A stretch of DNA of 64,000 bases from Heterodera schachtii. Lineage: Eukaryota > Nematoda > Chromadorea > Rhabditida > Heteroderidae. Shown in pieces: positions 12,447 through 23,280 of the stretch. Every line of letters starts with the position of its first letter. Position 1 is the stretch's first letter. Both the position numbers and the translations under genes were made by a program. The stretch spans positions 1,919,226-1,983,225 of the forward strand of contig SIJG01000004.1 in the NCBI GenBank assembly GCA_023374025.1, given 5' to 3'. The notes beneath the pieces were generated by a model that worked only from the letters and a program-made list of their open reading frames with translations, did not search any database and was not told the origin of the DNA.

Positions 12447-14466
12447 TTACTCTTTTCTGCTTTCACCGGTAAAACCGTCAGGTGCTCCGCCTCTCATCTG
12501 GAGGATTTCTGCAAGAGTGCTCGGGAAAAGGCCAAGTGCTTTGAAGCGAGAGCCCATTTGGTCCTCGTCGATTAGCATACGGCCCGCGTCCAACAGATAA
12601 CGACGCTCTTCGGAAGTTTTACATTTGTTCAACAGATGATTTAGTCGGTAGTGGAAACCAATACGACCAAGAAATTCACTAAAATAAAGAGATGACAGCC
12701 AAAAGCATATTGGAGGGTATTACCGTTGTTCCACCGGTCCAAACACTAAACATTCGTCATGGAAAGCAGTCGACAACTCTCCGAAGTCCACATCGGCAGT
12801 GATGTCGACCAAAAAAAGAATTTCTCATCGGAATCGGGTGCCTCGTTTAGTGATTTTACTTACTTCCCCCGGGGATTGGAGTGGGTCCACTAATTGGTGT
12901 CCTTTATACGCCCTTAGCGAGAAGTCATTCCTCGACCCGTCGTGGCCATAATCAATCAACAAGGCGAACCCGCCGTGAGAAGTGAATCTGAAAATTGGTA
13001 TTTTGAACGCACGAATCCTAACAATAAGAGGGGGCGGGCCGACGGTGGCAATAGGTAACAAAGGATTATACCGGCTACCCCACATTTGCGGGCCAGATAT
13101 TCGCGCCTATGCCCAAAAAAATCCCCTTACAACCGCCTCACTCATCTGTGTTCCTCAAATACCTTTGGACCATTTGACGGACGATTAGCTGTGCTTGCGG
13201 TCGGAATTCCCATTGTGTGCGCCGTTCGTCCCCGCGGATTCGCTGGGGCACCCACGCCTTTGTGTGAATGTTTTCGCCTGCAGAGAGCATAAAGCACAGC
13301 CTCTGTTCGTCTGTCTTGTCCAGCGTAACGTATTGCTCGCACCATTTCCCGGGGTTATTTTGAACACGAGCAAACAAATGAACGGGCAAAGCGTCGAGGA
13401 ATTCATTGGCCAAAAACACGGAGAACTTAAGATTGGAATGTTACAAAAACACGCTTTTCAAGACAGTTTTTGGGCCTTAACTTTTTTTATTTTCAACAAA
13501 AATTAAGCATTCTCATTGGGTTAGAAAGCGCTTGACAAACTCTACAAATTTTGCAGAATTTAAAAATTTCCGTTCATGTAGAATTTTGTTGAATAATAAC
13601 AAACAAATATGCTTAAAAATGAAAAAAGATGCGGTCCAAAAAATGCGGCGACGTTTCGGCCGATGACATTTTGGGGTGCACCGTCCCATGGGCCCTTTTT
13701 GGCTTTCCGCTGACCAACCCCTTGTGGCACATCATCCAATGAATCGTACCATCGAATGGTTCGGAGTAAATCTTCGCCAAATTTCTTCTTCAAAGTTTCT
13801 CGTTGGCGCTCCACTAAAAGCTCGGAACTTTCAACCAAATAAACTTCGACGTTTTGTAACACCTTAAGTAAGAGAATTAAAAAAGGAATGAGTATGGAAG
13901 GAACATCAAATTGGCGCAGAACATTAAGCACATCGGCCATCAATTCGCCCGAGCCCGGCCCGAGTTCGACCAATTGCCACCGGTCCTTCCAAGAGGTCAT
14001 TTCCAATTCGTGTACAACCCAACTCCCAATCTAAACACAACGGACACGGCTTACAACCGAAGCATTGTCTACCAATTCTCCGAATATCTGAGTCAGCTCC
14101 GGCGAAGTTACAAAGTCACCTGAAAAAGGTGCACTTGCTTCCGTTTAAATCCAGAAATTTTACCACGCTCTCCAAAAATTTCTTTCTAAAATAGCACTCG
14201 TGAAGACTGTTAAGATCAAGAGAGATTACCTGACCAGCATAATAACCAAGTTGAGAAGTGGCACAAAGTTGCATGTATTCAGCAACCGTAATTGGGCCTG
14301 AGGTGCGAATTTTGTCACGAATAATTCGAAACAATTGATTTCCCGATAAAATTGGTGAAGGAATGCAATTCGAAAATGTTGGTGTTTTGGAAGAATAATA
14401 AGCCAGTTTATTTGCAATAAATGCACAACGGAGAGGAGTTAAATCCAGGAGACATTTTCGAAACAT
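12447..14466 (-). CDS. ndufaf7: NDUFAF7 / MidA, complex I assembly methyltransferase
   Basis: Nine exons on the minus strand, 14466-14230, 14185-14164, 14119-14073, 14030-13905, 13862-13719, 13425-13163, 12987-12864, 12809-12724 and 12678-12447, give 426 residues. NDUFAF7 is the mitochondrial SAM-dependent methyltransferase that symmetrically dimethylates an Arg of NDUFS2 during complex I assembly. An Arg/Leu-rich presequence (MFRKCLLDLTPLRCAF) precedes ITVAEYMQ, GDFVTSPELTQIFGEL, the SAM loop QLVELGPGSGELM, FLANEFLDALPVH, LLIDYGHDG, DITADVDF and QMGSRFKALGLF. Exon 2 is a 22-nt micro-exon whose inclusion gives KEIFGERGDFVTSPE. The intron 13904-13863 is 42 nt and in frame. The 54-nt intron 12863-12810 starts GTAAGT and contains an in-frame stop but ends TTTTTTTG, not AG, although both flanks are conserved. 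Confidence 0.93.
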
Positions 14467-14568
14467 AATAAGCTGAAAATGATTGAATAAAAAAAAGTTT
14501 GTCTGCCAATTTTTGAATATTTTTTTCGTCGGGACACCAATTCTTGATGATTGCCAATTTAGCATTAT

Positions 14569-15300
14569 CACTATGGGTACACGCCAGTGTCAGACAAAAT
14601 TGATCATAACGCCAAATAGCGTAATTGGCGTAAATTTTTGCGCGCTAATTTTAAAATTACACTGGTAAATGCCTTTTTTGTATTGTTTATTTTTATCAGC
14701 CATAACTCGCTTCATTCCCAACTAAACTGAACAAGTTTAGTATCTAAAAAAATATTTTGAAACGGAGAATTTTTTTCTAAGCGAATGTTAAGCAATTTGT
14801 CAACTCAGAAAAAAGTAGTGGGAGTTTCAAATTTTTATTACGTTATAACTCAAGTCCTAAACTGCAAATTTCAACGAAAATGCGAAAACTAATCATTTTT
14901 CTATTGATTCTAAATTTCTAAAGTGATTTTGTACCCTTATAACTAAAATTATTAGAATTAGCGAATTTGGTGTTTTTTCTTGTGTTAGAGATGTGAAAAT
15001 AGTACGCCAAAAGGAGAGAAAAGATATGCAAAATTTTCATCCCCCCATAACTTTAAAATAGGATAGAAATTCATTAAAACCTTATAGAACAATCGATTCA
15101 GAATTTTTTTTCCCTATCGCTATGCAAAATTAGGTAAAATCGTATTGATAGAAAAAAAGTTATATTGAGCGAAGCAAATGTTGTTTTTTCTATTAAAAAA
15201 TGAAGAGATAGTACGCCAAAGCGAGAGAAATTACAAAGAAAAAGAGAAACGACGAGATAGTACTAGGCTTTTCTCTGCACAGTGGGGCGTACCCATAGTG
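14569..15300. mobile_element. 732-bp terminal-inverted-repeat element (non-autonomous)
   Basis: The ends are near-perfect inverted repeats: the left begins CACTATGGGTACACGCCA and the right ends GGCGTACCCATAGTG. The element is flanked by an exact 6-bp direct repeat, CATTAT, at 14563-14568 and 15301-15306, read as a target-site duplication. No transposase-like frame lies inside, so this is a MITE-type passenger. The interior repeats the words AGTACGCCAAA and GAGAGAAA. It sits 102 bp upstream of the NDUFAF7 start, between that gene and FMC1. The superfamily is not assigned: the CACTA-like end would suggest CMC/EnSpm, but a 6-bp duplication does not fit the usual 2-3 bp. Confidence 0.82.
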
Positions 15301-15439
15301 CATTATGCAATTTTCGAGTCTGGGACCTAGAACGATATTTATATTTACCTAGGAGACTATTCTATGTGTAAATGAATACATAGTGGCATTAAAAACTATT
15401 GGTTTTATTTGATTATATTAAACTCAGACATTCATCTTT

Positions 15440-15837
15440 ATGGCTTTTTTCAACTCAACTGCAATTACAACTTTCAAACAAATTTTTCGAGAACTCAAAA
15501 GAGCCGACAAGGTAATCTTTTCTTGTCGGAAAAAGAGAGGAGGTGGACCTATTTAACCCAAATTATTGAACATTTGACAAAAATTAAGAGTTTTACGACG
15601 AAATCCGCGCTTCATAAATATTTACGTCATCAGCTGAGTTTGCACCGAAATACAAAACAATGTGAAGCTACGAAGGCGCACCACTCAGCGCAAACTTATG
15701 CCATTTACTTGGGAAGCAAAAGGAATTTAGACGAAATCCGAGCCAAATATTTCAAGGGAGGTGAAAGGACAGTAAAAGAAACGGCGAGGATGGTCGGATT
15801 GGAAGTGCCCGAAGAACAACAATGGGTCAGCAGCTGA
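15440..15837 (+). CDS. fmc1: FMC1-like mitochondrial protein (UPF0562)
   Basis: Two exons, 15440-15511 and 15589-15837, give 106 residues (human FMC1 is 113). FMC1 proteins help assemble or stabilise the F1 part of ATP synthase in yeast, and the animal homologue is mitochondrial. Exon 1 encodes TFKQIFRELKRADK, matching the family start. Exon 2 continues SFTTKSALHKYLRHQ, then LHRNTKQCEATKAHHSAQTY, YFKGGERTVKETARMVGLEV. The acceptor at 15587-15588 was chosen because it gives the family's spacing between the LREL-type and YL motifs. It is divergent from NDUFAF7 with the TIR element between them. Confidence 0.85.
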
Positions 15838-16269
15838 TAGGCGGTAATGAAACGTACAAATCCAGCGAATGATACAAATGATAACTATTCCTGGACAGTT
15901 TTTCAATTATTTTTTCTATTCAATTGTAATGCATGAATCACTCCGAGGTTATAGTTCGTTATTTGTTGTCCATTGATCCTTTCTGTACTCCGCTACCTTT
16001 GTGTGTTCCGCCTTTCCCAGTAACTAAAAGTTGTCTGTTTTACTTCGACTCGTTCTTCCTCTCGTCTCACCTTCCGTACGCCTCTCCCTCTCTTTCTCCG
16101 TTTCTTGACTTTCTTTTCTGCCCTCGTCCTCTCTCCCTTTCTTCCCTCCGTCTCCTCTTTTCGATTGTCCATTTCTTTTTGCTGTTCTTCCTCGTCTTTC
16201 GCCGTGCCTACCAATTGTTTCTTCAGTGTTCCCATCCTCATTTTCTTAATTCTGAAAAAGGCTTTGTTG

Positions 16270-18165
16270 TTAGAAGAAGCAAAAGGAAGCGAACCGCAAA
16301 TAATCCATTCTTAGCTCGCGATATTGCTTCAGTGGGAACACTTGGATGTGCCGAAAAAGGGAATTCAGACTCTGCTGATGAATAGCCAATTGGCGTTGCC
16401 CGGCAGAATTCCGTCGTCGCCTTCTCCGCCTTCGAATGGTGTAAAGAATGTTTGATAAAAAAACAAATGGCCAACCAAATGAAAACGAATTGCTCGCTCA
16501 CCTTTTCTTTTCTCCCTTTCCTTTTCTTTCCCCTCCCATTTTTTCCGTCACTTTGTCGTCCTCCCTCATTTTGCCCATTTGCGTGTCCGTTTCATTTCCA
16601 CTTTCGCTTATCACTGAATCTTCAGCGACCGAATTGCAGCGAATACGGACTAAAATAAATTATGAAAATAATTATTGTTAATATGCCTTACCATCGGCAT
16701 TGCCTCCACTCGAAAGAAAATAAATCGAAGTGTTGGGGTTGGAGACAACTGATGACGCAAGTGGCAAAAGTGGAGGTGGAAGCGCGGGCTCGAAAACGGC
16801 ACTTGCGACAGCCATCGTCGAGACACACAAAGCCTTCTGAAGATCGGCGTCTTTTCCACCTTTGCTGTCAGCACTTTCCATCACAACTAAAAAGGAACAA
16901 AATTTGTGGTAACAATCAGTTTTACTGTTCCCATAAAAAGGCGTTTTTTTTTTTTAATTTTTCGAGTTTTGGTGCAAGTCCGGGTCAGTGGTTCGAAATG
17001 GGTCCAAATTAATTTCAAATTCTTGATCAGCGCCCCAGAAATCCTTAAACACAAAACCGCTCAAGAAATAATTAATTTAAACCATCTTTAGACCAAAAAA
17101 TGAAAATCAAAAAATTTTGAATTTTTTGTTCGAATTTACTTCCGTTTGATGCTAACAATTAGCATGTTTCCTTGGTTACCTATATCAAAAGTTTGCTGGG
17201 AAAACAGTATGCATACCCTCCCCTCCACTCGTTTGCTGCTCTTCAATGATTTCTTCGCTTTTTTGTTGAATATTTTTGACGGTCCCTGGCATCGCCCGTT
17301 TCCTGCCATGTTTGTGTCCGTGGTGGTGAATGCGTTTCAGTCGACTGTTCGTTGCATATCGCTTAAATTTAATAATTTTCTTTTCGGCTATGATTCATTG
17401 TCTTTTCATTGCGTTACTCACACACCTTACAAAAGCGTTTTGCTGCCGTTTTAGAGACAAACTGAACAAAAGCAAATCCGGAATGGACCGGCCAAACGCC
17501 GCCAATCATTTGAGCGATTCGGCGTTGGAGTCGCCCAATCTGTGGCATTCGAATGTTAACGACGCGGCCAAAAAATTCAGCTCGTTTTTTCAGTCGATCG
17601 GACGTACAGAAAGGAGGCAAATTGTCCTAATGGAAACCAAATTTAAAAGGAAAATGCTCATTAATATTTATCACTGACCACAAAAACGGTTTTCTCATCA
17701 TTGTGCATGCGAATGTGAGGATTTATTCGTATCAAAAGTTGCTTTTCCTTGTTTTCAATTGTAAAAATTCGAGTTCGGTTGGCGGTGCTTTCGAGAGCAA
17801 AATTTGACAAAACATTGAAGCGTGTAATATTATGACCAAGCTCCTGGAGATAAAAGAGAACGGCCGACAGAGGGGCAACTTAAAAAAGCGTATTCAAAAA
17901 TAGAAAAAAAAACAATTACCGAGAGTTGTGTCATCTTGAGAGAAAACCGATGAAAGAAGCGCGGAATCGGAATCCAAAATGGCATTCTCCAACTGACAAT
18001 GGATGGAATTCAAAACGTTAAACGCCCTCAACAGACCAAGGTCCTCAGTTCCGATCTAAGGCCTTTAGTCAGCGGTCTCCGTCTCCTTTTCTCTTTTATT
18101 GGTTCTTTTTCTAACAATTTTTGGGGCTCCTTCTCGCTATTTGAATGGGGGGAATTGCAACTCAT
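16270..18165 (-). CDS. larp7: LARP7-like La-module RNA-binding protein
   Basis: Eight exons on the minus strand, 18165-18037, 17992-17920, 17878-17679, 17626-17426, 17361-17217, 16886-16692, 16649-16502 and 16429-16270, give 416 residues. A basic N-terminus leads into a divergent La motif (LENAILDSDSALLSSVF, then APLSAVLFYLQELG and ITRFNVLSNFALESTANR) and an RRM (EKTVFVDNLPPF, EFFGRVVNIRMPQ, HSGFAFVQFVSKTAAKRF). The order and the linker DEKTVFV match LARP7, which binds the 3' UUU of 7SK RNA. Further on come a His/Lys/Arg-rich segment and a run of six Arg before a short C-terminal block containing PLKQYRELRMDYL. A C-terminal xRRM is not recognised. The start ATG is 147 bp after the PYCR stop, with an acceptor-like AATCAG upstream. 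Confidence 0.82.
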
Positions 18166-18232
18166 CGGAACCAAAAAATCAAAAAAAAAATTAAATCAGA
18201 AAATAAAGAAATATTTGCAAAAGTGGAAGTTA

Positions 18233-18282
18233 CTGATTAAAGATTAAAAAACATACACATAGTACAATAATAAACATTTATT
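18233..18282 (-). promoter_or_regulatory. PYCR poly(A) signal and candidate trans-splice acceptor for LARP7
   Basis: Reading the minus strand, AATAAA (18282-18277) lies just downstream of the PYCR stop. About 45 bp further is a pyrimidine-rich TCTTTAATCAG ending at 18233, 67 bp before the LARP7 ATG. The poly(A) signal, short gap and 3' splice site together are the usual intercistronic signature of nematode operons, where the downstream gene is trans-spliced to SL2-type leaders. Inferred, not shown. Confidence 0.4.
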
Positions 18283-18312
18283 GACGAAAAAAACTCAAAA
18301 CCAGAAAAATTG

Positions 18313-20099
18313 TTAGTTTGTCTTCGGAGCCATTTCAGTGGCACGACGAGTGGAAGCGCTTAATGCTTCAATGAATGCCGATCTGATCCCAGCGCGTTCA
18401 AGCTCACGCAGTCCAGCAATGGTAGTGCCAGCAGGCGAACAAACCCTGTCCTGCAAATTTTGGTAATAGAAATCTCTATTTCAAAAGTAGTGAAACCTTC
18501 AATTGCGCTGGAGAAGTTACTTCCGGCGATTGAAGCATCAGCTGCGCTGAGCCCTTAAATGACATGGATAAAAAATTCCGTGACACGACTGTCATCCAGG
18601 GACGAAAAAGGGTTAAGTTGGGGAAAATATGGTAGAGTGCCACCGTGGCTGGTAATTCGACACCAGTAATTACAACATTAATTTGCAAATAATTTAAATA
18701 CTACATTCTCGACACAGTGGAAGTTTTATAAACTATTAAGTTTTTCAAAAAATTTTCCAAAAACGCTTTTCAAATAAAAATTTCTTGAATTTTTTGTTTC
18801 TTTCTAAACATGCAGTTATCGGATGATACTGAGTTTGTTAGTTCGGTTTATTAAGAAAAAAACATATAGGCAACTATTTTTGATCCGTTAGCGTTCTGTT
18901 CCTGATTTTTCCTCCTCTTCCCCCCCCCCCCCCTCCTGTTGCACAGCTATAGTCCATTAAAAAGGACAACGAGTGAATCTACCTTGACCATTTCAGTGGC
19001 GAGTCGGACGGACATCTCTCGGCTCAGGCCGTTCAGTACGCCTCCGTCTGCCAATGCCTCAATCACAGTGAACATCTGTTCAATATGAGGAATATATAAA
19101 TGAATTACATCCGTACATATGCAGGTGCACAGCTCGCAAGGGCGGACGCGGCGTCAAAAAGCGACTCGTCGATTCGAACGGAATGCCCCAATTTTGAACC
19201 CATTTCCAGCAATAGAGTCACCTGCAAATTGCAGGAATTTGATAATTAGAGTAAATTTCTGCTAAACCATCTCCGTCGGAACACAGTCATCGGCACAGAC
19301 CAAAACGATACCAGCAGAAACAAGACAATTCACATTTGGCATAAAACGGGCAGCGTGGCCATTGAAACCAACCAATTTCAACTAAAAAAGGTTTATACTA
19401 AGCCAACAACCGTGGGTGCCTGCTGTTTAAAGGTGTCAAGTGCAATCCCAGCCATTATGGACACACACAGCACTTCAGGCCCAACAAAGTTAAGCCAACC
19501 ATTTTTACGCAGTTCGTCGAGAAACCCGGGGAAGATCTGTGGTTTTACTGCGACAATCACAATCCCTAAAAATTGACCAAGTCTTCAAAAATAAGCAAAA
19601 AGTTGTTACCACGTGGCTTTTTCACTTTGCTGTAAAATTCATCATTTGTATATGCATTTTGGTAACCTTGTGTCTGAAATTAAAAACCGTTCCCAGTCAG
19701 TCGCAAAGTCTTTAAAAACCGTCCAACGAAAGGCCGTTTCTTTGGATCTTGAGCAGATATTCACTTCGGACTTGTCGATAAAACCTTAAAGTACAATATG
19801 GTCAGCTTATTTATTTTTATTCATCCAAAAAATATTTCGGGGGTTTAAGGGTCTGCTAAGTCTTGTTTAAACGAAAATCCCTACCAGCGGAAACTAATCC
19901 ATGCACTAAAGCAGTTGCCATTTTGCCCCCTCCGATGACCGTCAAACACTTCTCGCGTTCGTTGAAACATTCCACATAAAGCTTGCTGATACGACCTTCA
20001 GAAGATAAAGCCTGTAATATAAATAGTCAGTTTCTCCAATTTTACCGTATTATCCATAAACGATGTGAAAACCGTTACATTATTAGCAAATGCCAGCAT
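18313..20099 (-). CDS. pycr: pyrroline-5-carboxylate reductase
   Basis: Ten exons on the minus strand, 20099-20046, 20011-19885, 19784-19720, 19673-19610, 19565-19399, 19381-19268, 19221-19117, 19075-18983, 18553-18497 and 18450-18313, give 327 residues. The enzyme reduces P5C to proline with NAD(P)H. Visible motifs are the dinucleotide-binding loop [38 protein letters not shown], the proline-binding loop region [21 protein letters not shown] and the C-terminal [18 protein letters not shown]. The N-terminal 35 residues are not conserved. A polyadenylation signal (AATAAA, 18282-18277) follows the stop at about 30 bp, before LARP7 begins on the same strand. Confidence 0.96.
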
Positions 20100-20639
20100 T
20101 TTTTTTTATAAGTTTAAGAACGCTTTTTACATCAAAATACTAAAATAACCGTGTTGTTTACAATTAAACGAATACGAAAGTGCGGGGGGGGGGGGGAGGG
20201 GGGGGGCAGCAAAGCACCACCCAAACCCTCTCCTTTCCTTTCCACCGCTCTTCCCTCTCCATTTAACCATTCACAATGTGTATTTGTGGGGGCATTTTTT
20301 CACATTCCCATTTTTCAAAACAGTGAGAGAGGATAAGGGAATAAACAACATGTGATGCGGCTCGGGGCTGCCGGAGGAATAATTGCATAAACAGAAAGAG
20401 AGGGAATAAATAAAAGGACGGACGAACTCTGAGCATCCCTCAGAGTTTTTGTTGTAAATATTTGGGAAAAAAGAGCCCCATTTTTAATGTCTGATATATT
20501 TTAATGATTTCTTAATGGGGATTGAATTTTAGACCGGCTCAACAATTGTTGAAAAACTATTAACTAATTCGAATGTCAACCATCCCAATGCCACCACCAC
20601 CATCACAAGACGAAAAGGACCAGCAAGTGCCATAAATGA

Positions 20640-21193
20640 ATGCAATTAAAAGTAAAAACTGTAATTAAGAAGAAATCCCAATGGAAACCGCTGGAGATAG
20701 GAAGTAAGTCTGAGAGATTAAGGAACAAAGTCCGGAACTTTCATATCCAAAACGAGATTTTTTGTTCAGCAACGAAAATTCCGGACCCAGAGGAATTGCC
20801 TTTCGGAATTGTTCAGACTGCATTCCGAGCTTCAGATCGGATGCGCACGACCTCAGAAGATTCGGCCGAGTCTTTTGACGCTTATGGACCGGAGTGAGAA
20901 GGGATGGGACGGGGAATTGGGAACAGAAGGGAATTCAGTTCGCCAAATATGACCAGTTCGGGGAGACGAATGAGCATCACAGAACGCTTATTTGGACGTC
21001 CAGTGCCCCAAGAACGAAGAAACTCATTGGGAGAGGAACAAATGGGGCAGGAAAAACCGAAAAGCATCGCGGAGGTTTATTCGCTAATTATTCTAATTAT
21101 TCTCCCCGTATTCTATTTCTATTACAGAACAAAGATTTCAAAGAATTAATGAAGCGTCAGCGAAAAATTTTGGGTGACGATGAGTGGCAATAA
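20640..21193 (+). CDS. unknown small protein with two R-R-x-S/N-S motifs
   Basis: Three phase-consistent exons, 20640-20893, 20930-21074 and 21128-21193, end in TAA and give 154 residues, or 87 if the start is the ATG at 20841. The introns are 36 and 53 bp with GTGAG and GTTTA donors. The C-terminal part contains GRRMSITERLFGRPV and QERRNSLGEE, two motifs of the kind phosphorylated by PKA or related basophilic kinases, then a charged end KELMKRQRKILGDDEWQ. There is no signal peptide, membrane segment or recognised domain. The N-terminal 65 residues may be untranslated or belong to another exon. Function unknown. Confidence 0.5.
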
Positions 21194-22240
21194 AGAAAGG
21201 CAAAAGAAAAGAAGAAGTCATTAGAGGAAAACAAAGTCGGAATGGATCAAAGGGTAGAAAAGGGAATGACAATTTATTTATTTGTTTATTTTATTTAACA
21301 CCTCTTCTGATTTTTCAATAATGAAATGAAGACAAACCCACCACTTCGTTTGGAGCTTTGCTCGAATCGGACTTTGCTTCTGTTTCTTGGAGCATTATGT
21401 ATTGGAAGAACCACAGTAATACGGAATTGAATTAACAAACCTTAATAGAATATAGAATCGAAAAATATGGATATAAAATCGCGAAATATGGTCATAAAAA
21501 ATTAACGCATTGATTAAAATCTTAAAAATATGCAAATTTTGTCATTTTTGGACAACATCTGTTAACAAATCGCATTAAAATTACAAACATTTTCCTGGCG
21601 GCGCTTCTCGGCACCGCCGGCCCTCCTGTTCCCCAAAAGTTTGTTGGGAAAAGCGCCTCAAAAAAGTTGTGCTACGAACAAAATTGGAGAGTTTTAAATT
21701 CTAATAATTTTGGTTATAAGGGGTATAAATCACTTTGGACATTTAGAATCAATAGAGAAATGAATAGTTTTAGCATTTTGGTTGAAATTAGCAGTTAAGG
21801 ACTTGAGTTATAACATAATGAAATTTTGAAACTCCCACAACTTTTTTCTGAGATGTCAAATTGCTTAGCATTCGCTTTGAAGAGATTCTCCTTTTCAAAA
21901 AGTTTTTTTAGATATCAAATTTGTTCGGTTTAGTTGGGAATGAAGCGGGTTATGGGTGATCAAAAAAAAAAATACAAAAAAGGCATTTACCAATGTATTT
22001 TGAATTATCGCGCAAAAACTACGCCAATTACGCTATTTGGCGAAATGATTCATTTTATCTAACAAAACATTTGAATTGCAAAAAAATTTAAAAAAAAAAA
22101 AATTTCTGAAAATTTCCGAATTTATCAAAAGTTTCGGAATTCCGACGTCCTTAACTTTTATCGGAAGTCTCGAAAATCGGAATTTCATGCCATCCCTTCT
22201 GTATACTCATAATGCTATCATGTTATTAAGAAATTTAATT
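21194..22240. other. intergenic stretch holding a partial repeat copy
   Basis: AT-rich spacer between the unknown gene and MRPL42. Apart from the partial inverted repeat copy described separately and a GC-rich patch at 21595-21655 with a hairpin-capable GGCGGCGCTTC/GCGCC pair, nothing was recognised. Confidence 0.4.
21696..22043 (-). repeat. partial inverted copy of the 14.6-kb TIR element
   Basis: The minus strand here runs parallel to about 14605-14960. Shared landmarks in order are ACGCCAAATAGCGTAATTGGCG (approximately), AAATGCCTTTTTTGTAT, CATTCCCAACTAAAC, GATATCTAAAAAAA, GCGAATGCTAAGCAATTTG, GTTATAACTCAAGTCCTTAA and a final block with ATTGATTCTAAAT. Both terminal inverted repeats and the right half are absent, so this copy is truncated and older. 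It shows the element is a dispersed family and that the conserved half is at the left end. Confidence 0.75.
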
Positions 22241-23139
22241 ATGACTTCCTCTTTTTGCCGTCACTTAACTAAGGTTGCACATCGTTTTTTTTCGAGCAGT
22301 GGCCGACAGACGGAACTTTCTTTGGAGCGACAGTAATAATATAAAACCATACTTTTCTAATTATCTTACTAAAAAATTGCCAAATCCTCTTTTAGCGAGT
22401 GGCAAACGGTGATGTGTTCCAATGGAGTGATCGCGTGTTGGCACCCGCCCAAACAATTCCCATTTGAGCACTCGCGCACCTTTAACATGGAAAAGGCAAT
22501 GTCAGAAAAAGAGGTATTTTTGTGCATTTTTCTAACACCCTAAAGTCGAACTTCAACTTTTTCGAACTATAATTTTAGGCAAAACCTTTAAATTTTATTC
22601 TTTGTATATTAGTGTCATTCATTTTTTTTCAAGTATTAAAATCGGTTTTAGAAAATTTATTTAGAATTTGCGTAATGACTTCAGAAATCAATGATTTATC
22701 AAATCCATTATTTTTGTAACCCTTCGACTGTTTTTTTTTAATTTTTAGAAATTTCTTGATCGTAAAGCCGATCAAACTCTTTTTACAACGGCGCCCGATG
22801 ATAATGCGCTTTGCGAAATTTTCCACACCGAAAAGCAGGAATGGAGGCCGATGTACTTTTAAATATTAATTTTTATAAAATAAATATTAATTTTTGTAAA
22901 ATTAATTTTAGATATCGCGAGAAGCGGCTTTACAATGCGAAAGTTGAAGATCAATTGAAGCCGTAAGCCCTTTCTTTATTTCTGGTACAAAAACAGAATT
23001 CCCCATCATGGTTAGGATTCTTTCCAATCCGCTGGAAACTCCGACTGCCCCTGTCATCACAAAAAATGTCGAAAACGAAGCCCATCAAATTGAACAGGGA
23101 GTCAATGAAGGGAACAACCAGAATAGTTTATCGGAATGA
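22241..23139 (+). CDS. mrpl42: mitochondrial ribosomal protein L42 (mL42)
   Basis: Five exons, 22241-22332, 22396-22513, 22749-22852, 22912-22962 and 23016-23139, give 162 residues. The N-terminus MTSSFCRHLTKVAHRFFSSS is a plausible mitochondrial presequence. The mL42 signature follows: VIACWHPPKQFPFEHSR corresponds to the human segment with CYHPSVDIPYEHT, and LFTTAPDDNALCEIFHTEKQ leads to the aromatic/basic WRPIYREKRLY. All five junctions keep phase and the exon 3/4 split rebuilds the Ile codon of RPIYREK. The C-terminal 40 residues, rich in Glu and Asn, are longer than in the human protein. Confidence 0.88.
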
Positions 23140-23280
23140 TTTCTCATTCTACGGTTAAATTTCTTCGAAATTTCTGTAACCATTCGCATTTTATTGAATT
23201 ATTTGTCTTTGCTACTTTTCCCATTTTTGCTATTTAAAACTGGTTGTTTGGTCTTTTTTCCCAATTTGCTTCTTGTCCGA

